Shown here in pieces: positions 22,301 to 31,450 of a DNA stretch of 64,000 nucleotides. The notes under the pieces are model-generated. The model had not been told where the DNA came from and made no database searches. It worked only from the letters and a program-made list of their open reading frames with translations. Location: contig NC_039513.1 in NCBI RefSeq assembly GCF_003672135.1, positions 434,001-498,000 on the forward strand. Reading direction: 5' to 3'. Within the stretch, counting starts at the first letter, position 1. The number at the start of each line of letters is the position of its first letter. This DNA is from Ooceraea biroi (lineage: Eukaryota; Arthropoda; Insecta; Hymenoptera; Formicidae). The position numbers and the translations under genes are program-made.

Positions 22301-23340
22301 GTAGAGGTATACAACATTTCCATTTACTAATTTGGATTAAAGATGCACCGATTTTCGGTGAATCTTCTATTCAAGAAGTTTTTAAATTTATTTTAAAATA
22401 CATAAGCTGCAAAATGCCAGATAAAAATATTTCGCCATTATTGTACAGACGCGTTGATACGCATCAACGACACAAACATAATGATTATTGTCTTCGATCT
22501 AAAAAAGTAGGACGTAAGGTTATTCGTAGGTGTCGGTTTGGATTTCCTCGTCCCGTTACTGAAACATTAAATATGAGAGATGTGCCAACTGCAATAGCAG
22601 GTAGAAAACAATTAAAACATAAAAGCAAATTGTACGATCTTCCTCGAACAAATAATGAAGTCGATATTAATGATTATAATCCTGTTCTTCTTACTGCATG
22701 GGGAAGGAAATATGGATATACAATTTATTGGTGAAAAGTCGACATTGCTCACTTGGTACGTTACTAAATATTTGAATAAAGCAGCGAAAAGTGAGTTATC
22801 CGATTTTGATCTTGCGAATTGTAAGAATGATAAAAATAAATCATTGGCAAGTGTTCTTTGGAATTTCACTTTACGATCCATAAGCAGTAGAGAATGTGGG
22901 GCTCTTGAAGCTGCTGATACATTGCTAGGTATTCCTTTATATGGGACTGATCGAAATACGACGATTAAATGGTTAGATGTTAATATAATACGGCAGAGGA
23001 AATTAAAAAATCGTAAAGAAATTGAAGCTCTTGATGGTGAATCTACAGATATATTTCATCCATCTTTAGTAGATAATTATTATCCGAATAGACCGGAAGA
23101 ATTAGAATCTGTGTCTCTTTATGAATTCGCACAATGGTATGATATCACGACATCGAACCGCGAAATAATAATACTGAATACTATAAAATAGATAATACTC
23201 ATTACCTTAAACGGCGTCAACGTGGATGTCTTATTAATCATTATAGACATAATGTTAATAATCGACCGGAAGAATATTTCTTTTCATTACTGCTTATGTT
23301 TAAACCATGGCGGAAATTAGAGGATCCCCTAACAGCACAT
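19359..23340 (+). pseudogene. Helitron Rep protein, right copy, helicase lost
   Basis: Frame 19359-21734 is one reading frame with a single stop at 19566-19568. It contains the 14-residue repeats, then zinc-finger pairs (CALCG, CISC, YICHYCDRKF) and ends FPDLFPLG. A one-base shift leads into 21592-22734: the Helitron-like N domain, the HUH motif QHFHLLIW at about 22311, and HNDYCLR ... CRFGFPRP. A further shift near 22700 leads into the tyrosine motif TWYVTKYLNK at about 22751-22780, and then LLLMFKPWRKLEDPL near 23290-23325. Two histidines and two tyrosines are the rolling-circle nuclease signature of Helitrons. Similarity stops at about 23340 and no SF1 helicase follows, so the element is 3'-truncated. 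Confidence 0.9.
19400..19680 (+). repeat. 42-bp coding tandem repeat within the Helitron protein
   Basis: Seven or so units encode RRRYEQ-LENNRAQQ-type 14-mers, most clearly from 19437 to 19672. The product would be a highly charged, helical, coiled-coil-like segment. The copy at 19566 has a stop codon. Mirrored at 3750-4030 on the minus strand. Confidence 0.85.
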
Positions 23341-23394
23341 GATATCATTCGAATATTCTATACATATACTGTGAATGTACGTACTGAACATAAT

Positions 23395-23710
23395 ATACTG
23401 AGAACATCTGTACAATATCTCTTATAGTATATTATTTCTTGTATATTCTCAGAATATACTAATAATATCTTTTGCAGTATATTATTTTTCGTACATTCTC
23501 CGTATATTCTCAGAACATACTTTTAATATCTGTACAGTGTATTATTTTTCGTACATTCTCCGTATATTCTCAGAACATACTTTTAATATCTGTACAGTAT
23601 ATTATTTTTCGTACATTTTCCGCATATTCTCAGAACATACTTTTAATATCAGTACAGTATATTATTTTTCGTACATTCTCCGTATATTCTCAGAATATAC
23701 TTTCAATTTA
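23395..23710 (+). repeat. 60-bp tandem repeat, about five copies
   Basis: Each unit reads roughly AGTATATTATTTTTCGTACA followed by TTCTCCGTATATTCTCAGAA and CATACTTTTAATATCTGTAC. Units start at about 23427, 23478, 23538, 23598 and 23658, with the first two degenerate. The array begins just where Helitron similarity ends. It is AT-rich and without spacer diversity, so it is a minisatellite. Confidence 0.85.
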
Positions 23711-24228
23711 CAGATATTAGCGCCATTTTACGTCGTTTCCGATATTGCTACCGGTCTTCTTGATTATACAGCCTGATACCGCATGGTTTGTTCTCTACGA
23801 ATTATTGACAACTTCAGAGGTAATCTTTAGTCTTCTTTTCTAAATATTTTATTACACATAAAATAAGGTTTAAGAATATTTTATTTGCGTATATATTTTT
23901 AGTACTTTTTGCCACATTGCTCAATAATGGTTTGTCACGATAAAACAGAAAATTGAGGTTATCTTTCAGAAAATCGCATAATAAGAAATATAAAAATATA
24001 ATTATCACTGAATTATTGTAACTTATTGTACTTATTATTTAATATTTTTTTGTTTAAAACATTTTTCTATGCATTTTCTATTTGAAATGCTTTATTTTCG
24101 AGATTTTATCGTTGGTAAACTTTTGGAATATCTTGTGTATGTAGAGAGATGTGTGTGTGTGCGCGCGCGCGCGTGCGTGTGTGTGTGTGTGTGTGTGCGT
24201 CATAGACTTATAGAGATAGACCGGCCCT
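23711..24228. other. AT-rich spacer with a GT/GC microsatellite
   Basis: No gene. A (TG)n(CG)n(TG)n tract lies at about 24149-24198. The rest is AT-rich and featureless. Confidence 0.6.
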
Positions 24229-24376
24229 CACCGTAGAAAGCAGCGCGGCAACATCACGGTGCAGACATAGCCTGTGGAGTAGACCCGTCCTTCTCGCACC
24301 AGCGCTAAAAGAGAAGGATGGGTCTACTTCACAGGATATGTCTGCACCGTGATGTTGCTCGCTGCTTTCTACGGTG
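24229..24376. mobile_element. Foldback hairpin element, 148 bp
   Basis: The first 67 bases (CACCGTAGAAAGCAGCGC...) are nearly the exact reverse complement of the last 66 (...CGCTGCTTTCTACGGTG), with a loop of about 15 bases at 24297-24310. Ends are CACCG...CGGTG. CAC termini are typical of the CACTA group, but I see no target duplication. Confidence 0.75.
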
Positions 24377-24463
24377 AATTATATTTTCTCTCTCTCTAAA
24401 AATAATACTCAGCAGTATTATACCACAAATCATTTGTATTTATATTTGAATAGAAATACAACA

Positions 24464-26170
24464 ATGAATCGAAAACGACCCAGAAAAGACATTTCACATA
24501 TATCGAAGAGACACTTAAATCGCCTAGCTGCAGAAGAATCAAAACTTATATGTGACAGTGTATTAAATACAAGTGTATTGTCAGATAATGAGAATTATAA
24601 AAATCCAGAATATTTAAAAACCGGTTCCACAAATAATTCACATAATCGTTATGAGACATTTGCTACTGAAAATGATTCTATTTATGGACAAAATAATATA
24701 TCTATAAAATGTGAAAATGAGGAATATCTGGAATTGAATGAATCTGATTCAGAACAATCATCTGTGAGCATTTATTAAGAATCTTCTCAAGAATCACTAC
24801 TTTATATTGCATCTAAAAAAGCAAATACAACAGACAATTTTAAAAATAGTCTTGCTGTGTGGGCTACAAAACATCAAATTTCACATACTGCTGTCAGAGA
24901 TTTACTTGAAAGATTAAAACAACATTCTTGTTTCTCAACATTATCGTTAGACGCACGCTCACTTCTAAAAACACTAAGAAGACAAGAGATACGTACAGTA
25001 ACATCGGGAATATACCATCATTTTGGATTACTGAATTCTCTCTTAGATATATTGAAATCTATAAAGGATGATATTGATTGTATTAAACTAAGTATCAATA
25101 TTGATGGATTGCCACTGTCTAAATCATCCTCACAACAATTTTGGCCTATATTAGGTTCAGTTAGTCCATACAATAATGTCTTTCTAATCGGACTTTATCA
25201 TGGAAATGATAAGCCAGCAAATGCCAACGATTTTTTGAAAGATTTTGTTGATGAAGTTACAAATATATGCGAAAATGGCATTGACATAAATGATCGTAAC
25301 ATACCATGTAGACTTGTGGCTTTAATTTGTGATACACCAGCGAAAGCATTCGTTCTGTGTGTAAAGGGACATTCGGGATATTTCAGTTGTACCAAGTGTC
25401 GAATAGAAGGAGAATTTGTAAGAAATCGAGTATGTTTTCCACAAGTTGATGCACCACTTCGAACAGATGATGAGTTCAAACAAAAGATAGATGAGAATTA
25501 CCACAAACCAGATATTACTTGTAGTTTACTACAAGTACCTAATTTTAAACCTGTTACTGATGTACCGTTAGATTATATGCATTTGATATGTCTTGGAATT
25601 ATGCGCAAATTAATATACTTATGGCTTGATGGAGAGTTACATTATCGACTACCATCTAGAGCTGTCGAAGAAATTTCTACACGTTTAATACAATTGAAGC
25701 CTTCGATACCCGTAGAATTTGCCAGAAAGCCACGATCAATGAACTGTGTGAAGCTATGGAAAGCTACGGAATATAGATTGATATTATTATACACTGGTCC
25801 AGTGGCTTTTAAATCTATATTAAAAAAAGAATGTGTATATACATTTTCTAACACTACATGTGATTGTCAGAATTCTGTCTTCGAAAGATTTAAACGAATA
25901 TGTAACTTATGCGCAAGATTTAATACTTTTCTTTATTAAAACATTTATGAAACTTTATGGAATTCACAATATGTCACATAATATTCACAATCTCATACAT
26001 CTTGTTGATGACGTCAAAAAATTTGACCTCTTGATAATTTCAGTGCATTCAAATTTGAAAATTATATGCAAATATTGAAGAAATACATTAGAAAAGCGGA
26101 CAGACCTTTACAACAGTTATACGGAGATATATTGAAGAAAAAGGAATTAACTCAGATTCATCAACTATTT
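24464..26170 (+). pseudogene. En/Spm-like (CMC group) transposase, decayed
   Basis: From ATG 24464 the frame is interrupted by one stop at 24776 and then stays open to 25939 (ESSQESLLYIASKK...). The central part (NIDGLPLSKSSSQQFWPILG, CDTPAKAFVLCVKGHSGYFSC, DVPLDYMHLICLGIMRKL) matches a widespread animal transposase family that I place, by memory of its conserved blocks, near En/Spm-CACTA; this assignment is tentative. After 25835 the frame shifts to read LHVIVRILSS and MSHNIHNLIHLVDDVKKF, and near 26040 it shifts again to FSAFKFENYMQILKKYIRKADRPLQQ. A Cys pair in GYFSCTKCRIEGEF may bind zinc. At least three breaks make it a pseudogene. Confidence 0.65.
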
Positions 26171-26620
26171 TATCACATTCTGTTCTGGTACATCCAAATT
26201 TAATATCGTTGCATCAGAATGGTCCACTTATATCCAATTGCAAGAACTCACAATATAAAATTGTAAAATACAAGGGAATAACATTGAAATGTGACACACT
26301 TGCGGATAATTATTGTTGATTAAATTGTGGTAGCATTATAGTTATAAAAAATATAGCATACTGCACAAAACGAAATATTCCTGTCATCATAGGCCACGAA
26401 TTTTAGAAAAAAAAGGATTTATTTAATATGCCTTGTCCATCTTCATGACTTGGAATTTATATTGTACAGTCGTATTCATATTTGAAATCGTGGCCATTAA
26501 AAAATGTCACGAAAAAATATGTGAAATTACTATATGTAGATGACAAATATGCAGTGTTCCCATTGATACATAGTGAAATGCAATAAAAAATTATGTATTG
26601 CTTTAAATAACAGAATGAGT
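26171..26620 (+). other. Degenerate C-terminal continuation of the transposase
   Basis: Short in-frame blocks remain (KCDTLADNYC, SWPLKNVTKKYVKLLYVDDKYAVFPLIHSEMQ) that look like the C-terminal part of the same transposase family, with several stops between them. Confidence 0.4.
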
Positions 26621-26629
26621 GAGATAACA

Positions 26630-27366
26630 AATATTATGCAATCGTGGAATTTGAAGATGGACTTCGAATTGTTCCACATAATTGGTTGGATAAAGATTTG
26701 AAGAAAGCAGTTTGGCCTAATTATACCACCAATAAAAGATATGATAAGGCCGTCTATGGAGGAACCGGAACCTACTTGGATATCACATACTATTAGAAAA
26801 GTATATGGAACATATTGTAAGTAATATTCTTTTCTTGAATGTTTTATTATTTTTACGCATATAATATTAATATATGTTGTTTTTTAATAATTATAAAAAA
26901 ATGATACGTTTTTACTACGATTATATTATTTTGCTGCAGCAAATTATATATTGGCAAGACAAAAATTAAAGCAGGCCGAAGAAGAGTCAGATCTGACTTC
27001 TAATACCGAAAAAATCCAGAAAAATTAGAGCTGCTAAAATCATTGACACATCAATGACTAGCAGTGATGACTTGTCCGATGAATTTCGAAGTGAATTATC
27101 AAAAGTTCCAAAAATTCCGAACATGACTATACATGAAAAAAAAGCAATTGCAAGAAATGAACAAAAAGGTAAGAGCATTAAAAAGCATTAATACATTAAA
27201 AAAGAATAGATGTTTTCAATAATTAAATATAAATATATTATCGCATGAATTTTAGATAATCAGAGAAAAAATGTTAAAAGAAAATATGCCAAAAGAATCG
27301 AGAATGAAGTGGAGAAAGAACCTACATTACATGACTGTATAGAAACAGGAAGAAAAATTAATTCTC
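26630..27366 (+). pseudogene. Spliced fragment resembling a DUF4806-type protein
   Basis: First exon: IVEFEDGLRIVPHNWL ... KKAVWPNYT, then after a one-base shift PEPTWISHTIRKVYGTYC ending at donor GTAAGTAA at 26818. The second exon starts after TTTTGCTGCAG at about 26938 with NYILARQKLKQAEEESDLTS and ends at donor GTAAGAGC at 27169. The third begins after GAATTTTAG at 27255 and ends at GTAAGTAT at about 27368. A further acceptor (TTGTTCCAG) is at about 27891. The motif order (WP, W..H.IRK.YGTY, AR.KLK.AEE.SDL) is what I recall from the N-terminal part of DUF4806 proteins. It may belong to the same transposon as the upstream transposase. Function unknown. Confidence 0.5.
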
Positions 27367-27368
27367 GT

Positions 27369-27980
27369 AAGTATAAGTTTTGCCGAAATAAATTAAGATT
27401 TGTACAAGAGATTTATAAATTTGAATACTGTAAAATATATATTATATATGGTTCTCTCTCTGAGCATACACAAATTTGCACGCACGCACTTATGTATACA
27501 GAGCTTTTTGGTATTATTGCACAAATAATTAACTTTCGATTTATTAATTTTGGTAAAGTTATTATTATTAAAGTTATTATTGGTATAGTTTTGAGAATCT
27601 CTTTTCTGCGGAGTAAATTAATTTTAATGTTATTGACAGTTAAAAATAAACAGTTAAAAAGAAACTGTTTTATTAAGCTTTAATATAGTATAAATACATA
27701 ATAAAATCATATCTTTTAATTTCTATTACTTTTATATTTTCATGAAATAATGTAAAAAAAAGCAGATATGTAATATTAAAGAAGATTAAAAAACTAACAC
27801 ACCTCTATAAGAAAAAATATTGGAACGAATCATCAAAAATGAATGATGAGTAAATGACATATAAATATATAAAGCTCTTTTGTTCCAGAAAAGAATAAAC
27901 CGTGGAACCTTACGATGCTGACTTGAATGTAATGACTGTGTACGACTGCAACTATAATGAACCAGGTATACATAAATAAA
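27369..27980. other. AT-rich spacer, likely intronic or 3' flank
   Basis: No convincing coding sequence. A possible short exon follows the acceptor at 27891 (KKNKPWNLTMLT...). It ends in a CA-microsatellite at about 27988-28000. Confidence 0.35.
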
Positions 27981-27999
27981 TTAATACACACACACACAC

Positions 28000-28250
28000 G
28001 GTGTACAAAAAGTATCGAAACTCCTGAATATTTCGGAAAATACTCATTTTCGAAAAAAATGTTTCATATAAAAATTGCAAGGTTTTATATGGCGCATTAC
28101 ATTATAATATTATTATGACCTTGAATAACGTTGTTAAGGTCACGTGAAGGTCACCGTTAATTTCTTAAACGGACACCCCTATTTTTTATTGCATATTCTT
28201 ATACCTTATTTCGAGAGCTTCCTAAAACACTATAAGTATTTTTTCGCTCA
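28000..28250 (+). mobile_element. Remnant resembling one end of the mariner-like long-repeat family
   Basis: The block GACCTTGAATAACGTTGTTA, AGGTCACGTGAAGGTCACC, AATTTCTTAAACGGACACCC and TTTTTATTGCATATTCTTAT has the same order and spacing as the terminal repeats at 37065-37155 and 56420-56510, but is clearly diverged. No second end was found here. Confidence 0.5.
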
Positions 28251-28535
28251 TTACTCTGTGAGTTACGAGACATGAAATTACAGTACCGCCGGCATTAGAA
28301 TTACCCAAGGTGTACCGCGTGGAGGTTGCATGGTCGGATTTACACCTCTTGTGTGTGTGTGTGTGTGTGTCACAGCAGAGATAAGGACTCCACGGTTCGT
28401 CACTCCCATAGTATTTAATGACTTCAAACCTTCTCNNNNNNNNNNNNNNNNNNNNNNNNNNNNNNNNNNNNNNNNNNNNNNNNNNNNNNNNNNNNNNNNN
28501 NNNNNNNNNNNNNNNNNNNNNNNNNNNNNNNNNNN

Positions 28536-29070
28536 CAGAGATATTTACCACTTATAGCAGTCAACGGCGACGGATTCATATACTGCGGTAAGAGAGATGT
28601 GGAACTAGGGTTCCCCAAGCTGGAAGCTTTGGTAGTGTGCTCCAGCTTGAGAACAGGCTTGCAATTTATCGGATCGCCAGATCCAACGATGCGAGCTCTG
28701 GCAGACGACGCGGGCATGGTGAACCGTCTCAAGAGTCTGGCGAAGTCTGCCCGCTTAACTGGCCAGTGACAAAGCAGGACATTCGACAACACAAGGCGAG
28801 GCCAAAGAGAGAAAGAGCTCGCATGATGGTCGGCTCTGGTGTCGCAAGGAAAGTCAGTGAAGTCCCACACTGGCGATAAGTTTGGAAATGCATGGCTGTA
28901 CAATCCACAGCTCCTACAGCCATGCAGATTCATAACGGCCCTGAAAATGTGCAACAACACTACCGCAAATCGAACAACACTCCATAGAGCCGGCCTGGTG
29001 GCGGACGTTAAATGCAGGAAGTGTAAGGCGCAACCGGAGACACTAGCGCACATTCTGGGCAGTGCACATA
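28536..29070 (+). pseudogene. R2-type ORF, post-RT segment with CCHC box
   Basis: Reads LPLIAVNGDGFIYCGKRDVE ... DPTMRALADDAGMVNRLKSL, then after frame changes HTGDKFGNAWLYNPQLLQPC ... KMCNNTTANRTTLHRAGL and CRKCKAQPETLAHILG. The pattern C-x2-C-x8-H-x4-C is the zinc knuckle between RT and endonuclease in R2-group elements; the last Cys is only recovered if one base lost at about 29060 is allowed for. There are at least two frameshifts, so it is a pseudogene. Confidence 0.65.
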
Positions 29071-29072
29071 TA

Positions 29073-30574
29073 CAGGGTGTCCCATGGGAAGTTGGTGAAA
29101 GTAAACGATTGGTTCTCCCCTCCATGACTTCAGAAAGGGTCTTACGGTTAACGTCGTTCATCTGAGTGTACGCAGTTTTATTCTGGTTGTGGTAGATGCA
29201 AGTCCGTGCGCGTCAAAATGAGTAATCTGACGACGGAAGAAAAGATTTATCTTGTCGAGTGCTTCTTTTCCAGAGGAAAAGTTTATAGCAATGCTTACAG
29301 GGGGTTTGTACTAAATACGGAACACATAAAGTTAAGAGCGAAAACACGCTGAAAAGGTTAGAATTTATTATTTCTTTAAACGTATGCGTTACGTCACTCC
29401 ATTTTTTGGCAATAAATCTGCATTAAAATAATGCTTTGTGTTATTTTAATCAGAATTATCGATAATTTTATGCAGTATGGAACTATCCAAGACCGTAGAC
29501 ATGATCTGCCAGGTCCTTCTGTGTCTGTAGCTACAGAAGAAAACATTGAAGATATTAAGAAGTATTTTGAAGAGAATCCAAATTCTTCCATTTGGAAAGC
29601 TGCCCAAGCTCTTGAAATATCCAAAACAACGTTACACAGGATTTTAAAACATTTCCTGAAAATGCATCCCTATAAAATAACATCCATCAATTGCTAACCA
29701 AACGCGCTATGACGAAACGTGTGGAATTCTGCAAGACGATAAATGGAATGTTTGAAGATGGAACTTGATGCAAAATTGATAATTTACACGGACGAAGCAC
29801 ATTTCTGGCTAAATGGTTATATTAATAAACAAAATTATAGATTTTGGGGTCGGAAAATCCCAACGTTTCCCTGGCTAAACCTTTACATCGACAAAAAATA
29901 ACAGCATGGGCTGCGATCTCGGTAAAAGGAATTTATCTGAATTCTTCGAATCAACAGTCACTGGTGAAAGTTACAACAGCTTCTCGAAACACAATTCTTC
30001 CCTCATGCAAAAAAAGAGGCCTGGTCAGAGGATTCATTTCATGCAGGATGGAGCGACACCACATCGAACCCAGGAGGTCTTCGAAACAATCCATAAAGTT
30101 TATGGCAATCGAGTCATCGGTCTGGGATACCCCAAATTTGCCCAGGGGGGCTAGAATGGCCACCGTACTCGCCGATTTAAATCCATGTGACTTCTTTCTT
30201 TGGGGATACATTAAGGACCATTGTTATGCCGGAAATCCAGAAACAGTGTCAGATTTAGTAGCTATTAAAAAGGTCGTCAGCAACATTAAAGACGACATGT
30301 TAGAAAAAGTTTTCACAAGTTTTCGTAAAAGAATTGATTTTGTACAATTCATATGATGCACACTTTGAAAATATTTATCATTAGCTTACTTGATTATTAG
30401 CATATTTTTCATTAATGAAATAAACTGATATACAAACATTTTGCTAAATTTTATTGATACCCATTAAAAACTGCAGACTTTCCTCTTTCCAACGCAATTT
30501 TTGTTTTTTCAATAACTGCATACGTTTAAAAATGACAGCTGATTAGTTGCAGCAACTTTCCATGGGACACCCTG
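29073..30574 (+). mobile_element. Mariner-like element inserted in the R2-type LINE
   Basis: Ends CAGGGTGTCCCATGG and its complement CCATGGGACACCCTG are flanked by TA on each side (29071-29072 and 30575-30576), the hallmark of IS630/Tc1/mariner. Removing 1,502 bases and one TA rejoins R2 codons from the zinc knuckle to MKQHTIRRHDEI. Its transposase is broken, as below. Confidence 0.8.
29218..30357 (+). pseudogene. Mariner-like transposase, multiply frameshifted
   Basis: Begins MSNLTTEEKIYLVECFFSRG near 29218. Helix-turn-helix-like blocks follow (IEDIKKYFEENPNSS, ALEISKTTLHRILK), then YTDEAHFWLNG (first catalytic Asp), FMQDGATPHRTQ (second) and, across a shift at about 30150, DLNPCDFFLWGYIKDHC (third). 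The C-terminus is FRKRIDFVQFI. Frames change near 29300, 29690, 29760, 29900 and 30150, and parts of the N-terminus are garbled around 29300-29420. Not functional. Confidence 0.7.
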
Positions 30575-30575
30575 T

Positions 30576-30971
30576 ATGAAGCAGCATACGATCCGCCGCC
30601 ACGATGAGATCAAGGATCTCATCATAGAGAGAATCACGAAAAGGGACAAAGAGGTAGCGGTAACGAGGGAACCCATGTTTAAGATGGCCTTGGGCGGGAA
30701 TCTCAAACCCGATCTGGTGATACAGAGCCCGAAAGGGATCCACGTGGTCGACATCACCGTCCGCCACGAAGATAACGATTACCTTGCTCAGGGACACAAA
30801 GACAAAGTACAAAAATATAGCCGACTGCTACCTCACCTGCGGCATGAATTAGGAGCAGTGTCAGCAGAAGTCCTACCAATTGTGGTAGGGACGCGGGGAG
30901 CTAAGGAGACGGTCCGGAACCTATCAAAGTTGAATATAACAGACCGTAAAACGCTGATCATAAATCGTTGA
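30576..30971 (+). pseudogene. R2-type restriction-like endonuclease domain
   Basis: An open frame of 131 residues: RRHDEIKDLIIERITKRD ... GGNLKPDLVIQSPKG, then VVDITVRHEDNDYL and KVQKYSRLLPHL. The PD...D...E/K arrangement (KPDLV and VDITVRHE) is the PD-(D/E)xK nuclease core that R2-group LINEs use to nick their target. It is intact from the interruption to the natural stop, although the upstream part of its gene is broken. Confidence 0.75.
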
Positions 30972-31149
30972 TAAGCGTTACGTAACTCCATCGAGCAAAT
31001 ACCACATGTTCATAGATTACGATTGCTCCCCGCAAGCCGGCGAGGGCCCCAGCCCGTCGGATAAAACTTCCGACCCAACCAGCCTGCTAGCCTAAAGTGA
31101 CGTCGAATCTTGACGAAATGGTACCGAGAGGGCGGACCATGATAACTAT

Positions 31150-31180
<31 letters not shown>

Positions 31181-31198
31181 TTATTTATTTATTTATTA

Positions 31199-31450
31199 AT
31201 CTGGTGGTACCGGGTATCGAGTCTCTTTACAACTCATGTCGCAGGCCATCAGACTTTTACGTCAAGACATCGGGGATCCGGAACGTGAGGGCCTTTTACA
31301 CCCAAGCGGAAAGTGACCAAATTTTACATCATCGACAATGGCGCAAGCTGCATCAATTCTACATCATTATGGTGCGTAGGCTTAAGCATTTGTGTGGTAT
31401 AGGCTGGCAGTGCGAGTCGCTCGGCCCGAGATCAAGTGTGACGTCCTGAC
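31199..31450 (+). other. GC-richer unassigned sequence after the (TTTA)n tract
   Basis: Short open frames without recognisable motifs. GGTACCG occurs before (31129) and after (31206) the (TTTA)n tract, which may be a small duplication around the LINE 3' end or chance. Confidence 0.3.

Larger units (their letters stand above)
14598..22312 (-). repeat. Outer right arm of giant inverted duplication
   Basis: Mirror of 1117-8850. Near the gap it has many small indels relative to the left copy, while the Helitron part is almost identical. The right limit, 22312, is the last base matching the left (GTATAC at 22307-22312 pairs with 1117-1122); beyond it the Helitron gene simply continues, so this side is the uninterrupted Helitron. 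Confidence 0.93.
28260..31198 (+). mobile_element. R2-type LINE (restriction-like endonuclease), interrupted
   Basis: Coding blocks of an R2-group non-LTR element lie either side of the assembly gap and either side of a mariner-like insertion. Left to right: a possible RT fragment at 28285-28330, a (GT)n tract and the Ns at 28436-28535, the RT C-terminal/linker region, a CCHC box, the insertion (29073-30574), and the endonuclease (30576-30971). A 3' UTR of about 150 bases ends in a (TTTA)n tract at 31150-31198. The flanks do not look like 28S rRNA, so this is not the classical rDNA-targeted R2 at its home site; the R2 versus R4 assignment is open. Confidence 0.65.

Noticed and set aside
23395..23710. 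CRISPR-like array
   Set aside because: Direct tandem units without unique spacers, in a eukaryotic context.
28222..29161. Long minus-strand frames spanning the Ns
   Set aside because: They run through 100 unknown bases and lie opposite the R2-type coding blocks, whose motifs are recognisable on the plus strand.
28260..31198. Canonical R2 in 28S rDNA
   Set aside because: Flanking sequence at either side shows AT-rich and transposon DNA, with no rRNA-like sequence.
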